A stretch of 57,228 bases of DNA, from contig CAVDLN010000002.1 of assembly GCA_963609805.1 (NCBI GenBank), forward strand, positions 1 to 57,228, written 5' to 3'. Below the pieces are notes generated by a model. It saw nothing but the letters and a program-made list of their open reading frames with translations, was not told the DNA's origin and made no database searches. The stretch comes from CAMEON01 sp963609805 (lineage in GTDB: Bacteria; Bacillota; Clostridia; Oscillospirales; CAG-272). The translations under genes and the position numbers were made by a program. Shown here in pieces: positions 46,945-54,133 of this stretch; within the stretch, counting starts at the first letter, position 1; each line of letters starts with the position of its first letter.

Positions 46945-48226
46945 ATGCTGTCTCCTCTCCGTCCCCGTCTCCGTCCTCGTCCTCGCCGTCACTGTCGCTG
47001 TCGCTGTCACTGTCACCTTCGCTGTCACCGTAGCCGTCCTCATCGTCCGCCGGGAACCCGCCGTAGCTGACGCCGACGGTCGCCGCCATGCTTGCGGCGC
47101 GCTCCAGTTTGGTTTTGCCTTCCAGCACGTAGGGAATGCCCGTCATGCCGCGGGACACGGCCTCCGGCGCGGGTGTATCATAGTAATGCGGGAACAGAGC
47201 CTCCCAGACCTTCATGCAGCCGACGGTATCCGCGATGGAGGAATGGGGAATCCCCTCCCACGTAATGCCGAGGGTCGCCATGGCGTCCACCAGGGAGGCA
47301 TGGGTGTTGTCGGGGAAATGCTCGTTCTGGTATCTGACGAATTCCAGCGCGGCGCAGCGCACCTTTCTGTGCAGTGCCTCCTGCTCGGATTCCGTCTCAT
47401 AGATGTACTTGATATGTCCGTAGTCGGTCGACACACCGAAGGCTATCAGGTTGTCCGCCCCGTCGAACAGCTGCTTGATGCGGGGAATCAGCTCATCCAG
47501 CGTGGGCGCGTCCTGCACCATGGCGGGGGTGATGCCGTGAATTTTCTCTGTGCGGGTCCACTTCTTCTTGCGCAGCGGACGCACCAGCGTGTCCATCAGC
47601 ACCTCTCCCATGGCGTTCATAACGGATACGGATATAATCTCGTCGTGCGTGTACACGCCCGTCAGCTCCAGATCGAAGAACAGCACGCGGGAACGGTCCA
47701 TGTGGTACGGTCTGGATCGGTACGCGTCTCCCTCGGCACGGCGCCGTGCCAGATCCGCCTCAAAGCAGGCGCGGCAGAGCTTTCTCTTGTAGCGTTCCGC
47801 TTTTCCGCATGAAATGCAGGGCAGCGGACGGCGGACGGCGGCGCGTCTGTCATAGAAGCAGACAAGCTGTCCGCCTGCGCGCTCGCTGCAGGCCACGGGC
47901 TCCTGTCCCTCCGCCACGTCATACCCCATGCGGTCGAGTCTCTCCCGGGTATACCAGCCGCGCGCGGCTGCCTGCCTTGTATTGAGTTTCACGACGACGG
48001 CGCCGCTCTCCAGCGTTCTGGTCTCCTGCGCCTCCATGGCGGGACGGTACCAGAGCTCCGGCTGCGCCTCGGCCACGTGCCCCGCGTCATAGTAGTAAAC
48101 CGTCTCCCCGTCCTCGCCCTGCGTGCAGGCGACGGGTGAACCCGTCGGTGCAAGATGCATCCGATTGAGGATATCGGCGGACAGATACCCCCTCTTTTCC
48201 GCTTCCTTTGCGGACAGGCAGACCAT
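46937..48226 (-). CDS. DEDD-type 3'-5' exonuclease-like protein with zinc knuckle and acidic tail
   Basis: 429 residues; ATG at 48226 is chosen (GGGAG about 15 bases upstream), though a GTG 66 bases earlier is also in frame. Residues about 1-130 carry two copies of a roughly 60-residue unit (AEKRGYLSADILNRMHLAP and AAARGWYTRERLDRMGYDV). A zinc-type CISCG...LCRAC lies at about 140-158. The exonuclease domain follows, with VLFFDLELTG (D and E), DTLVRPLRKKKW, IHGITPAMVQDAPTLDELIP (in parts), AFGVSTDYGHI and the HASLVDAMATLG region. The last 25 residues are an acidic Ser-Asp repeat (GDSDSDSDSDGEDEDG). DnaQ-like 3'-5' exonuclease on DNA or RNA; substrate not known. Confidence 0.78.
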   Translation of the reverse strand: MVCLSAKEAEKRGYLSADILNRMHLAPTGSPVACTQGEDGETVYYYDAGHVAEAQPELWYRPAMEAQETRTLESGAVVVKLNTRQAAARGWYTRERLDRMGYDVAEGQEPVACSERAGGQLVCFYDRRAAVRRPLPCISCGKAERYKRKLCRACFEADLARRRAEGDAYRSRPYHMDRSRVLFFDLELTGVYTHDEIISVSVMNAMGEVLMDTLVRPLRKKKWTRTEKIHGITPAMVQDAPTLDELIPRIKQLFDGADNLIAFGVSTDYGHIKYIYETESEQEALHRKVRCAALEFVRYQNEHFPDNTHASLVDAMATLGITWEGIPHSSIADTVGCMKVWEALFPHYYDTPAPEAVSRGMTGIPYVLEGKTKLERAASMAATVGVSYGGFPADDEDGYGDSEGDSDSDSDSDGEDEDGDGDGEETAYV

Positions 48227-48346
48227 GGCGGACTGCCCGTCTCCCTGCCGCGCGCTTCTGCCTCCCGAACCGTATCGCCTTCTGTTCCCCACTGCTTTTT
48301 ATTCCTGCTTCCTTCCGATTGTTTTTCTTTCAATCAATCAGAATTC

Positions 48347-48375
48347 AGTATATCACAAAAAGAGGAAAGAATCAA
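48347..48375 (-). promoter_or_regulatory. SigA-like promoter of the exonuclease-DUF2007-thiI operon
   Basis: Minus strand: TTGATT (48375-48370), 17-base spacer, TATACT (48352-48347). It lies 121 bases before the exonuclease start. Confidence 0.7.
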
Positions 48376-48426
48376 GAGAAAGAACGGAAAAAACGGGCTT
48401 CGGCAGACAAAAAATGCGCACACGCG

Positions 48427-48467
48427 AAAAAACCCCGCAAATTCCGCGCGATGCGGAAATTTGCGGG
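48427..48467 (-). terminator. terminator of the leucine-rich-repeat lipoprotein gene
   Basis: A 14-bp stem with one bulge (CCCGCAAATTCCGC 48434-48447, GCGGAAATTTGCGGG 48453-48467) and, on the minus strand, a TTTTTT run (48432-48427). Confidence 0.85.
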
Positions 48468-48506
48468 ATTATTTTCATTCTGTGACGGTGACTGTGACCT
48501 TTCCGG

Positions 48507-49328
48507 TCAGTCGTCCTCCCCGACGGTCGGATCCTTCATGTCGGCGACATACTTCAGAACCGTCTCGTTGGTCAGGTTGGAGGTGTCGATCTTGTCCTTC
48601 AGCGTGGAACCGTCCAGAACAAAGGCATAGCTGCCGAGGTTCTCCAGCGAATCGGTCAGGCGGATGCTCTCGATGCCGGTGCAGTTGTAGTAGGCCAGCG
48701 TGCCCAGCGTCTTGAGGGAGTCGGGCAGGGTTACGGACTTGATTGACGTGCAGTTCCAGAAGGCCGCGTCTCCGATGCTCTCCAGAGAGGCGGGCAGGGT
48801 GATGTTCTCCAGAAGCGTGCAGCCCCAGAATGCCTTGTCGCCGATGGAGGTCAGCGCGGTGCAGGCACTCATGTCAACGCCCGTCAGCTTGGTGCAGCCG
48901 GCGAAGGCGCTCTGGCTGATTGTCGTCACGCTCGAAGGCAGCGTAACGGAGGGAAGCTCGGTGCAGGCGGCAAACGCATTGGCGCCGATAACCTGAATCG
49001 AATCGGGGATGGTCACCTTCACGATGGACGCAAGGTGATAGAACGCGCCCGCGCCGATTTCGACAACGCGGCGGTTGTTGAACGTGGAGGGAATTTCCAC
49101 CTCATCGTTGGAGGTAGCCTTTCCTGCGTAGCTCACCAGAATGGCGGTGTCGCCCTCGCCGTTCTCAAACGTGAAGACACCCTTGTCGGTCTTTAAGGTC
49201 ATATCCTCCGGCGTATAGTCATCAATGGCGTCCGGGTCACCCTCCAGGTTTGCGCAGGAAGCCAGCGGCAGCGCGCACAGCAAAAGGACGGCCAGCAGAG
49301 CCGCTGTCAGAGCACAGATTTTTTTCAT
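48507..49328 (-). CDS. BspA-type leucine-rich-repeat lipoprotein
   Basis: 273 residues from the ATG at 49328 with GGAGG upstream. Signal peptide with lipobox LASC (about Cys24). After a short linker (ENGEGDTAILVSYAGKA), at least six tandem LRR_5 repeats of about 23 residues follow, with the pattern sIGxxAFxxCtxLxsVtLPxSl: for example ITLPASLESIGDAAFWNCTSI and VTLPDSLKTLGTLAYYNCTGI. Such BspA-like domains occur in surface proteins of gut bacteria and bind host or bacterial partners. The protein is lipid-anchored and not wall-linked. It has its own promoter and terminator. Confidence 0.88.
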   Translation of the reverse strand: MKKICALTAALLAVLLLCALPLASCANLEGDPDAIDDYTPEDMTLKTDKGVFTFENGEGDTAILVSYAGKATSNDEVEIPSTFNNRRVVEIGAGAFYHLASIVKVTIPDSIQVIGANAFAACTELPSVTLPSSVTTISQSAFAGCTKLTGVDMSACTALTSIGDKAFWGCTLLENITLPASLESIGDAAFWNCTSIKSVTLPDSLKTLGTLAYYNCTGIESIRLTDSLENLGSYAFVLDGSTLKDKIDTSNLTNETVLKYVADMKDPTVGEDD

Positions 49329-49367
49329 GAATGGAAACCTCCGCACAGATACAGATTCTATAAAATC

Positions 49368-49396
49368 ATTATACCGCAATCCTGCCAAAATGTCAA
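49368..49396 (-). promoter_or_regulatory. SigA promoter of the LRR lipoprotein
   Basis: Minus strand: TTGACA (49396-49391), 17-base spacer, TATAAT (49373-49368). Confidence 0.87.
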
Positions 49397-49462
49397 GGGG
49401 GAAGGGCAGGCACTTTGTAAACATTTTTGTGCCCTTGCTCTTACCTTTCTCTCTTTCCGTCA

Positions 49463-49924
49463 TCATGGCTTTTCCTGCCCTCCGGGCAGCCGCTCCGCCG
49501 GCTCCTCCCCATCGGCGGCCATCATTTTCCGGACGTTCTGCGTCCAGTAGGCAAGCATGGCTTTTCTCGTAATAATGCCCATGAATATGTCGCGGTCGTC
49601 CATGACCGGCACAAAGTTCTGCTCGATGGCGTAGTGCAGCAGCTCCTCCATGGTCGTCGTGACGCGCACCGGCCTGTAGCGGTCGGATATGATGCCGTCA
49701 ATCCGCTCCCGCTCCAGATCCTTCATGGTGGCGCTTTCCATGCTCAGGATTTTCCGCAGAAAATCCCCCTCGTTGACGCATCCCACGAATCGTCCGTCAC
49801 GGGACAGGACGGGCAGGCAGGCGTACCCGTGCCTTTTCATTTTCTCCAGCCCCTGGCGGAGGCTGTTTCCCTCCCGGAGATAGGCAACCTGACTCTTCGG
49901 TGTGAGAAAAAAAGCTATGTTCAT
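49463..49924 (-). CDS. two-CBS-domain protein (CbpB/YkuL-like)
   Basis: 153 residues. Two CBS modules: residues about 5-60 (YLREGNSLRQGLEKMKRHGYACLPVLSRDGRFVGCVNEGDFL in parts) and about 75-130 (VTTTMEELLHYAIEQNFVPVMDDRDIFMGIITRK in parts). Stand-alone CBS pairs bind adenine nucleotides; close relatives (CbpB/DarB, YkuL) bind c-di-AMP in Firmicutes. GGGGAGGAG lies nine bases before the ATG. It is the last gene in the Gld-like ABC operon direction, 42 bases after the GldG-like gene, so it could be co-transcribed and act as an energy or potassium-state sensor, but this is inference. Confidence 0.8.
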   Translation of the reverse strand: MNIAFFLTPKSQVAYLREGNSLRQGLEKMKRHGYACLPVLSRDGRFVGCVNEGDFLRKILSMESATMKDLERERIDGIISDRYRPVRVTTTMEELLHYAIEQNFVPVMDDRDIFMGIITRKAMLAYWTQNVRKMMAADGEEPAERLPGGQEKP

Positions 49925-49966
49925 GCGCGGACGCTCCTCCCCTGAATAATTTTTTCCCTTCTGCCG

Positions 49967-51484
49967 TTACCGTGTGACGGCTGTCCGGTTTCGGCGCCGG
50001 CGCGCGCTGATGCAGAGACCGGCGGTCAGGCAGGCGGCGGGAATCAGCAGGACAGCGACAACCCCCCACAGAATGGCGGGCACGCTTTCCATCTCGATAG
50101 AGTCTCCGTCAAGGCAGATGAAATCGGCAGAGGAATATTCGGACGTATAGGTTTCGCTCATGTAGAGGAAAAATCCGAGCAGCATGGAATAGTTTCCGTA
50201 CTCGTTCTCCTCCGTCTCCGCCTCCGTGAAGGCCTCCGTCGATCCGAACCAGACAAAATGCCCCGTCCTGCTGCTGCCGTCGCTCTGCTCCGCGGTCAGA
50301 TCGGCGCACACGCCGACATTGAGGACGCCCGCCTCGCAGAGAGCCGTCGTCCCGTCGGAATCCAGACGCACCGCCTGCTCGGAGGTCGTCAGAATCGGAG
50401 TCACCGTCACGCCGAGCGGCAGCTTGTCCGCAACGGTTATGGCATGGGAGGACGGCATGGTCACGGTGCAGTTCTCCCCGATGGTCGCGCTCACCGTGTT
50501 GCCGGTGCTGCAGTCGGGTTTCAGGTCGGTCTCTCCGTCCGCGCCGTGATGGCTCTCCTCCGCGTCCGAAACAATCCCCTCCGCCGCGGTGAGCCCGTAC
50601 AGACTGCCCAGTCCCGCCGCGCGCGGGCAGGCGGACAGGCTTGCGGAATCCGTCGCCAGCAGGAAGGAACCGCCGCCGCTCAGAAACGCGCGGATCTGCG
50701 TCTCCTCCTTCTCGGTCAGATCGCTCTCCGGGGCATACAGAATCAGGCAGTCGGCATTTTCCGGGATTTCACCCGTCCCGGCAAGGTCCAGCGTACTCAG
50801 TCCGTAGCTGCCCAGCACATTCAGAAGAAGCTCGGGCAGGGACGTGTCCCCGTGTCCCGTCAGGATATACCCCTGCGGGATACTCTCCGCCGTCACGTAG
50901 TCAATGGCTCCGCTGAGCTGCGCCTCCCCGCGGAAATAGCGGGAGGTCACGGAGTTCTTCAGAACATCACTGTAGTAGGTCATGTACTGCACCAGCTGTG
51001 AGTAGGTCAGATAGGTCACGGATCCGCCGTACGCGCTGTCTATCACGTCATTGGAATATACATACAGATCGGTGTAATCCAGCACGGACACGCGGCGGTC
51101 GCTCTCCACAATCAGGCTGTAGTTGCTCAATGTGGAGCTGCTGCCGATATACTGCTCGGCAAAGTCCGTCTGCGTGTCGGTGTCTATGACCTCCACGCTT
51201 ATATGTTCCCCCGCCTCCTCGTAGCGCGTCAGGAACAGCTCCATATCGTAATCCGTTGACCCGCCGGAGCACAGCCAGTACACCCTCACGTCCTCCGTAA
51301 GACCGGCGGCAAGCTGCACGGATTTTTCGGATACGCGGGAAATATTGCCGCTCCCGACGTCTATCTTTGTCATGCGCCACGGCAGAAGAACCGCCAGAAT
51401 CTGCACAGCCAGCAGCAGCACCGCCAGACAGACGCAGACGGCGAACAGAACAGTCAGCCTTCGCTGATTTCTCGTTGAAACCAT
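49967..51484 (-). CDS. GldG-like ABC-associated membrane protein
   Basis: 505 residues from the ATG at 51484 (GGGAGG upstream). One N-terminal membrane helix (LTVLFAVCVCLAVLLLAVQILA), then a large extracytoplasmic part with the PF09822-type pattern: KIDVGSGNISRVSEKSVQLA near residue 45, LTRYEEAGEHISVEVIDTD, a central GYILTGHGDTSLPELLLNVLGSYG (in parts) and ADCLILYAPESDLTEKEETQIRAFLSGGGSFLL (in parts), and a C-terminal helix (VPAILWGVVAVLLIPAACLTAG) with a basic tail. In Bacteroidota GldG works with GldA and GldF in gliding; in Firmicutes relatives are of unknown role. It follows the permease and ATPase genes of the same system. Confidence 0.82.
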   Translation of the reverse strand: MVSTRNQRRLTVLFAVCVCLAVLLLAVQILAVLLPWRMTKIDVGSGNISRVSEKSVQLAAGLTEDVRVYWLCSGGSTDYDMELFLTRYEEAGEHISVEVIDTDTQTDFAEQYIGSSSTLSNYSLIVESDRRVSVLDYTDLYVYSNDVIDSAYGGSVTYLTYSQLVQYMTYYSDVLKNSVTSRYFRGEAQLSGAIDYVTAESIPQGYILTGHGDTSLPELLLNVLGSYGLSTLDLAGTGEIPENADCLILYAPESDLTEKEETQIRAFLSGGGSFLLATDSASLSACPRAAGLGSLYGLTAAEGIVSDAEESHHGADGETDLKPDCSTGNTVSATIGENCTVTMPSSHAITVADKLPLGVTVTPILTTSEQAVRLDSDGTTALCEAGVLNVGVCADLTAEQSDGSSRTGHFVWFGSTEAFTEAETEENEYGNYSMLLGFFLYMSETYTSEYSSADFICLDGDSIEMESVPAILWGVVAVLLIPAACLTAGLCISARRRRNRTAVTR

Positions 51485-51498
51485 ATCGGCGCCTCCCT

Positions 51499-52365
51499 TC
51501 AGCGGCATCTCCGCCGCTCCGTCACGGCGGTCGTCAGCCCTACAAACAGCAGCGGCACAGCCAGCAGCAGCAGCAGTGTGTTTATGTCAAGCAGACCGTA
51601 CAGCCCTGCCTCCTCATACCGCATAAAGGGCGAGAGCAGCAGCGTCAGGTCATAGAAAAGCCCGCCGAAATACTCCCGCTGCAGCAGGAAGCCCGCCGTC
51701 AGGGCCGCCGTCAGCACGATGCCCGTCACGGCACTCACAAGGGGACTGCGCGTAAAGAGGAATCCCGCCCCTGCCGTGAGCAGTGCGACAAGCACCAGCG
51801 CGGCATAGGACACCCACGGCGACGTGGGAAGAAAATACATAAGAATCGGCAGAAAGTACAGCAGAAGCAGAACTGCCGTCCCCGTCCCGAAGGCAATCGG
51901 CCAGCGGGTAGTCAGGGAGGACAGAAACTGGCAGACAGCCGCAAACGCCGCGTTCAGCAGGAAAAAGTTCAGTATCGACGTGTAGGAGGCGGCGAAGTTC
52001 ACCGTCCCGTACAGGGAAAACAGCAGCGGATACAGGCACAGCACCGCGACAGGCAGCGCCGCCGCGCATACAAGCGCCAGATACTTGCCCAGCACGACCG
52101 ACAGACTGCCGCAGGGCAGGGAGCGCAGCAGGCGGTCCGTCCCGTCCCGGCGGTCGCGCGCCATGCTGTCGGCGCAGAGCATCGGCACGGCCGGAACCAG
52201 CATGTACTCCGCGAAGGTCAGCGCATACAGAATCTCGGCGGATCCGCTGTAAAGGTTGTAGTAGGCGACCGCAATGCCGGACGCCAACAGCATAAGCGCC
52301 GCATACCCCCAGCCGCGCAGGCCGCTCATGCAGGTGAGCAGTTCACGTTTGAATACGGCTCTCAT
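51499..52365 (-). CDS. GldF-like ABC-2 permease
   Basis: 288 residues with about six to seven hydrophobic helices. The N-terminal MRAVFKRELLTCMSGLRGWGYAALMLLASG (in parts) is the classical ABC-2 type start (cytoplasmic FKRELxxxFxSP-like). Further segments AEYMLVPAVPMLCADSMARDRRDGTDRLLRSLP (in parts) and LGKYLALVCAAALPVAVLCLYPLL show the expected pattern. GldF pairs with the neighbouring ATPase. The ATG overlaps the ATPase stop (ATGA). Confidence 0.85.
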   Translation of the reverse strand: MRAVFKRELLTCMSGLRGWGYAALMLLASGIAVAYYNLYSGSAEILYALTFAEYMLVPAVPMLCADSMARDRRDGTDRLLRSLPCGSLSVVLGKYLALVCAAALPVAVLCLYPLLFSLYGTVNFAASYTSILNFFLLNAAFAAVCQFLSSLTTRWPIAFGTGTAVLLLLYFLPILMYFLPTSPWVSYAALVLVALLTAGAGFLFTRSPLVSAVTGIVLTAALTAGFLLQREYFGGLFYDLTLLLSPFMRYEEAGLYGLLDINTLLLLLAVPLLFVGLTTAVTERRRCR

Positions 52366-53330
52366 TGTCTGTCCTCCCGCGTCAGCGACGCATACAGATC
52401 CTCCATGGATCTCTCCTCCGCCTCCATGGACAGCACGGCATACCGCCTCTCCGCCATGGTAAAGAAAATTTCGTCCCGCACATCCGTGCCGTCTCCCTGC
52501 GCGTCCGGCGACAGGTGCACCGTCACGGCGGCAACGCCCGGCGACGCCTGCTCTCCGACAGCATCGGCGACGCCCGCGATTGTGCGCAGCACCCCGGCTA
52601 TCTCCTGCGGATCTCCCTTGGCGGTCAGGTGCAGCACGGCTCCGCCCGGCGCGGCTGCACGGCGAATCTCACCGATACCGTTCTCAGACGCGACGCTGCC
52701 GGCGCTCAGCAGAATGACCCGGTCGCAGTATTCCTGCGCGCCGCACGACAGTCTCCCCGCCAGCACCACCGTCCTGCCGGCGGCGTTCTCACGGATCAGG
52801 CGGTACAGCACCGCGCTGTTCGCGGCATCCAGTCCCCACGCGGGATCGTCCAGAATCAGGTATTCCGGATCTCCCAGCAGCGCCTGCGCCAGCGCGGCAC
52901 GGCGGCAGACCGCCTGCGGCAGCACGCCGGCTCTCGTGTCCCGCACGTCCTCAATGCCCGTCATGCGGCAGACGGCGGCGATCCGGCGGACGGCGTCCTC
53001 GCCCCGTATTCCCTTTGCCTCGGCGATAAATTCCAGATACTCCCATACCGTCATATCGGCGGGCAGTCTCAGGCCCTGCGGAATATACCCGACCTGTTTC
53101 TTTGCCTCGCGCGGCCGCTTTGCGGTATCGTACCCTCCGATTGTCACGCTGCCTCTGTCCGGCAGGACGCACCCCGCCATAAGCTCCGCAAGCGCGGTCT
53201 TTCCGGATCCCGCGGGCCCCAGCAGCGCGTATACGCTGCCCTCCGCTCCGCCGTTGCGTATGCGGAGGTTTATGTCCCGCAGTATCTCTTTCCCGTTTCG
53301 GATCCTGCAGAGATTCTGAATTTCTATCAA
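52362..53330 (-). CDS. GldA-like ABC ATPase with degenerate catalytic motifs
   Basis: 322 residues. Walker A GPAGSGKT (38-45) and the Q-loop Gln85 (GYIPQGLRLPADMTVWEYLEF in parts) are normal. The signature, LSxGx or YSKGYRQR in relatives, is LPQAVCRR (137-144); the Walker B catalytic Glu is Asp162 (LILDDPAWGLD); and the switch His is Arg193 (VVLAGRLS where relatives have LSTHIL). The C-terminal domain (HLTAKGDPQEIAGVL, SMEAEERSMEDLYASL) is otherwise GldA-like. Nucleotide binding is expected, but hydrolysis looks impaired. It is first in the operon, followed by permease and GldG-like protein. The frame is intact with a normal start, so it is not an ordinary pseudogene. Confidence 0.85.
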   Translation of the reverse strand: MIEIQNLCRIRNGKEILRDINLRIRNGGAEGSVYALLGPAGSGKTALAELMAGCVLPDRGSVTIGGYDTAKRPREAKKQVGYIPQGLRLPADMTVWEYLEFIAEAKGIRGEDAVRRIAAVCRMTGIEDVRDTRAGVLPQAVCRRAALAQALLGDPEYLILDDPAWGLDAANSAVLYRLIRENAAGRTVVLAGRLSCGAQEYCDRVILLSAGSVASENGIGEIRRAAAPGGAVLHLTAKGDPQEIAGVLRTIAGVADAVGEQASPGVAAVTVHLSPDAQGDGTDVRDEIFFTMAERRYAVLSMEAEERSMEDLYASLTREDRQ

Positions 53331-53443
53331 AACCGTGTCTCCTTTTCCGACTTTCGACTTTCTGTTTTTTCTTCCGGAATATCATACTCCGCCGCGGTGT
53401 GCGCCGCATGACACAACCATGAATTTTTTCTGAACGCCCCCGT

Positions 53444-54073
53444 TCAGCAGGAGGGACCGTTCAGGTACCATTCCCCGTCCTGCAGGACAAAGTACAGGCT
53501 GCTCTCCGTCCACTCGCTTCCGGCGGCATCGGCGCGGGATCTGACGGTTACATGCAGGTAGTCCGCCCTGCTGTCCGACTGTATCTCCATGGTGTCATAG
53601 TCGAAAAATCTTGTCCCCGCAACGGTCGGCCCTACCTGATTGCTCTGCATCAGGCTTCCGTCGCCGTCCTGATAGCGGGCAGGCAGAACGACCCCGCCCT
53701 CGGTCAGCGAAAACCCGGTCAGCAGGGAGGAGCAGATCGAATCGGCATAGGATTCGGAGTACACCTCCCGCACGGCTGCCTCGATTTCCTCACAGCTCAC
53801 ATACCGGGCATACGCCGTCATGACGTAATCGCTGCTGTCGTCCCCCGTACCGTAGTAGCGGTGAATCAGCTCCTCCTCGGCGCCCTCCCGCGCGAACACG
53901 GGCAGCCCGGCTCCGAACACAACCGTATTGACATCCGCCGCCATCTCTATCTTTTCCACAAGCAGGTCGAACACCTCGTCCCGCGCGGGCACCGCGGAGC
54001 GGCACCCGGACAGGAAAACGGCCGTCAGCGCAAGCGCAAGGCATACGCAAAGAATCCCGATTCTCTTTTTCAT
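53444..54073 (-). CDS. putative lipoprotein, unknown function
   Basis: 209 residues. The N-terminal MKKRIGILCVCLALALTAVF with lipobox LSGC (Cys24) marks a lipoprotein. The rest is a mixed alpha-beta domain rich in Asp, Tyr and Ser (LVEKIEMAADVNTVVFGAG, ELIHRYYGTGDDSSDYVM, EWTESSLYFVLQDGEWYLNGPSC in parts). The ending, a strand with EWYLNGP, resembles the DUF4878/NTF2-like pattern of small secreted domains, but I cannot place it. It lies between gyrA and the Gld-like system on the same strand. The region 54074-54133 holds no clear terminator, so co-transcription with gyrA is possible. Confidence 0.7.
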   Translation of the reverse strand: MKKRIGILCVCLALALTAVFLSGCRSAVPARDEVFDLLVEKIEMAADVNTVVFGAGLPVFAREGAEEELIHRYYGTGDDSSDYVMTAYARYVSCEEIEAAVREVYSESYADSICSSLLTGFSLTEGGVVLPARYQDGDGSLMQSNQVGPTVAGTRFFDYDTMEIQSDSRADYLHVTVRSRADAAGSEWTESSLYFVLQDGEWYLNGPSC

Positions 54074-54133
54074 ACTTCAGCTTTCCCTTCGCAATTCATG
54101 GGTGCGCGGTACGGCGGCAGGGTGACGGTTCAC

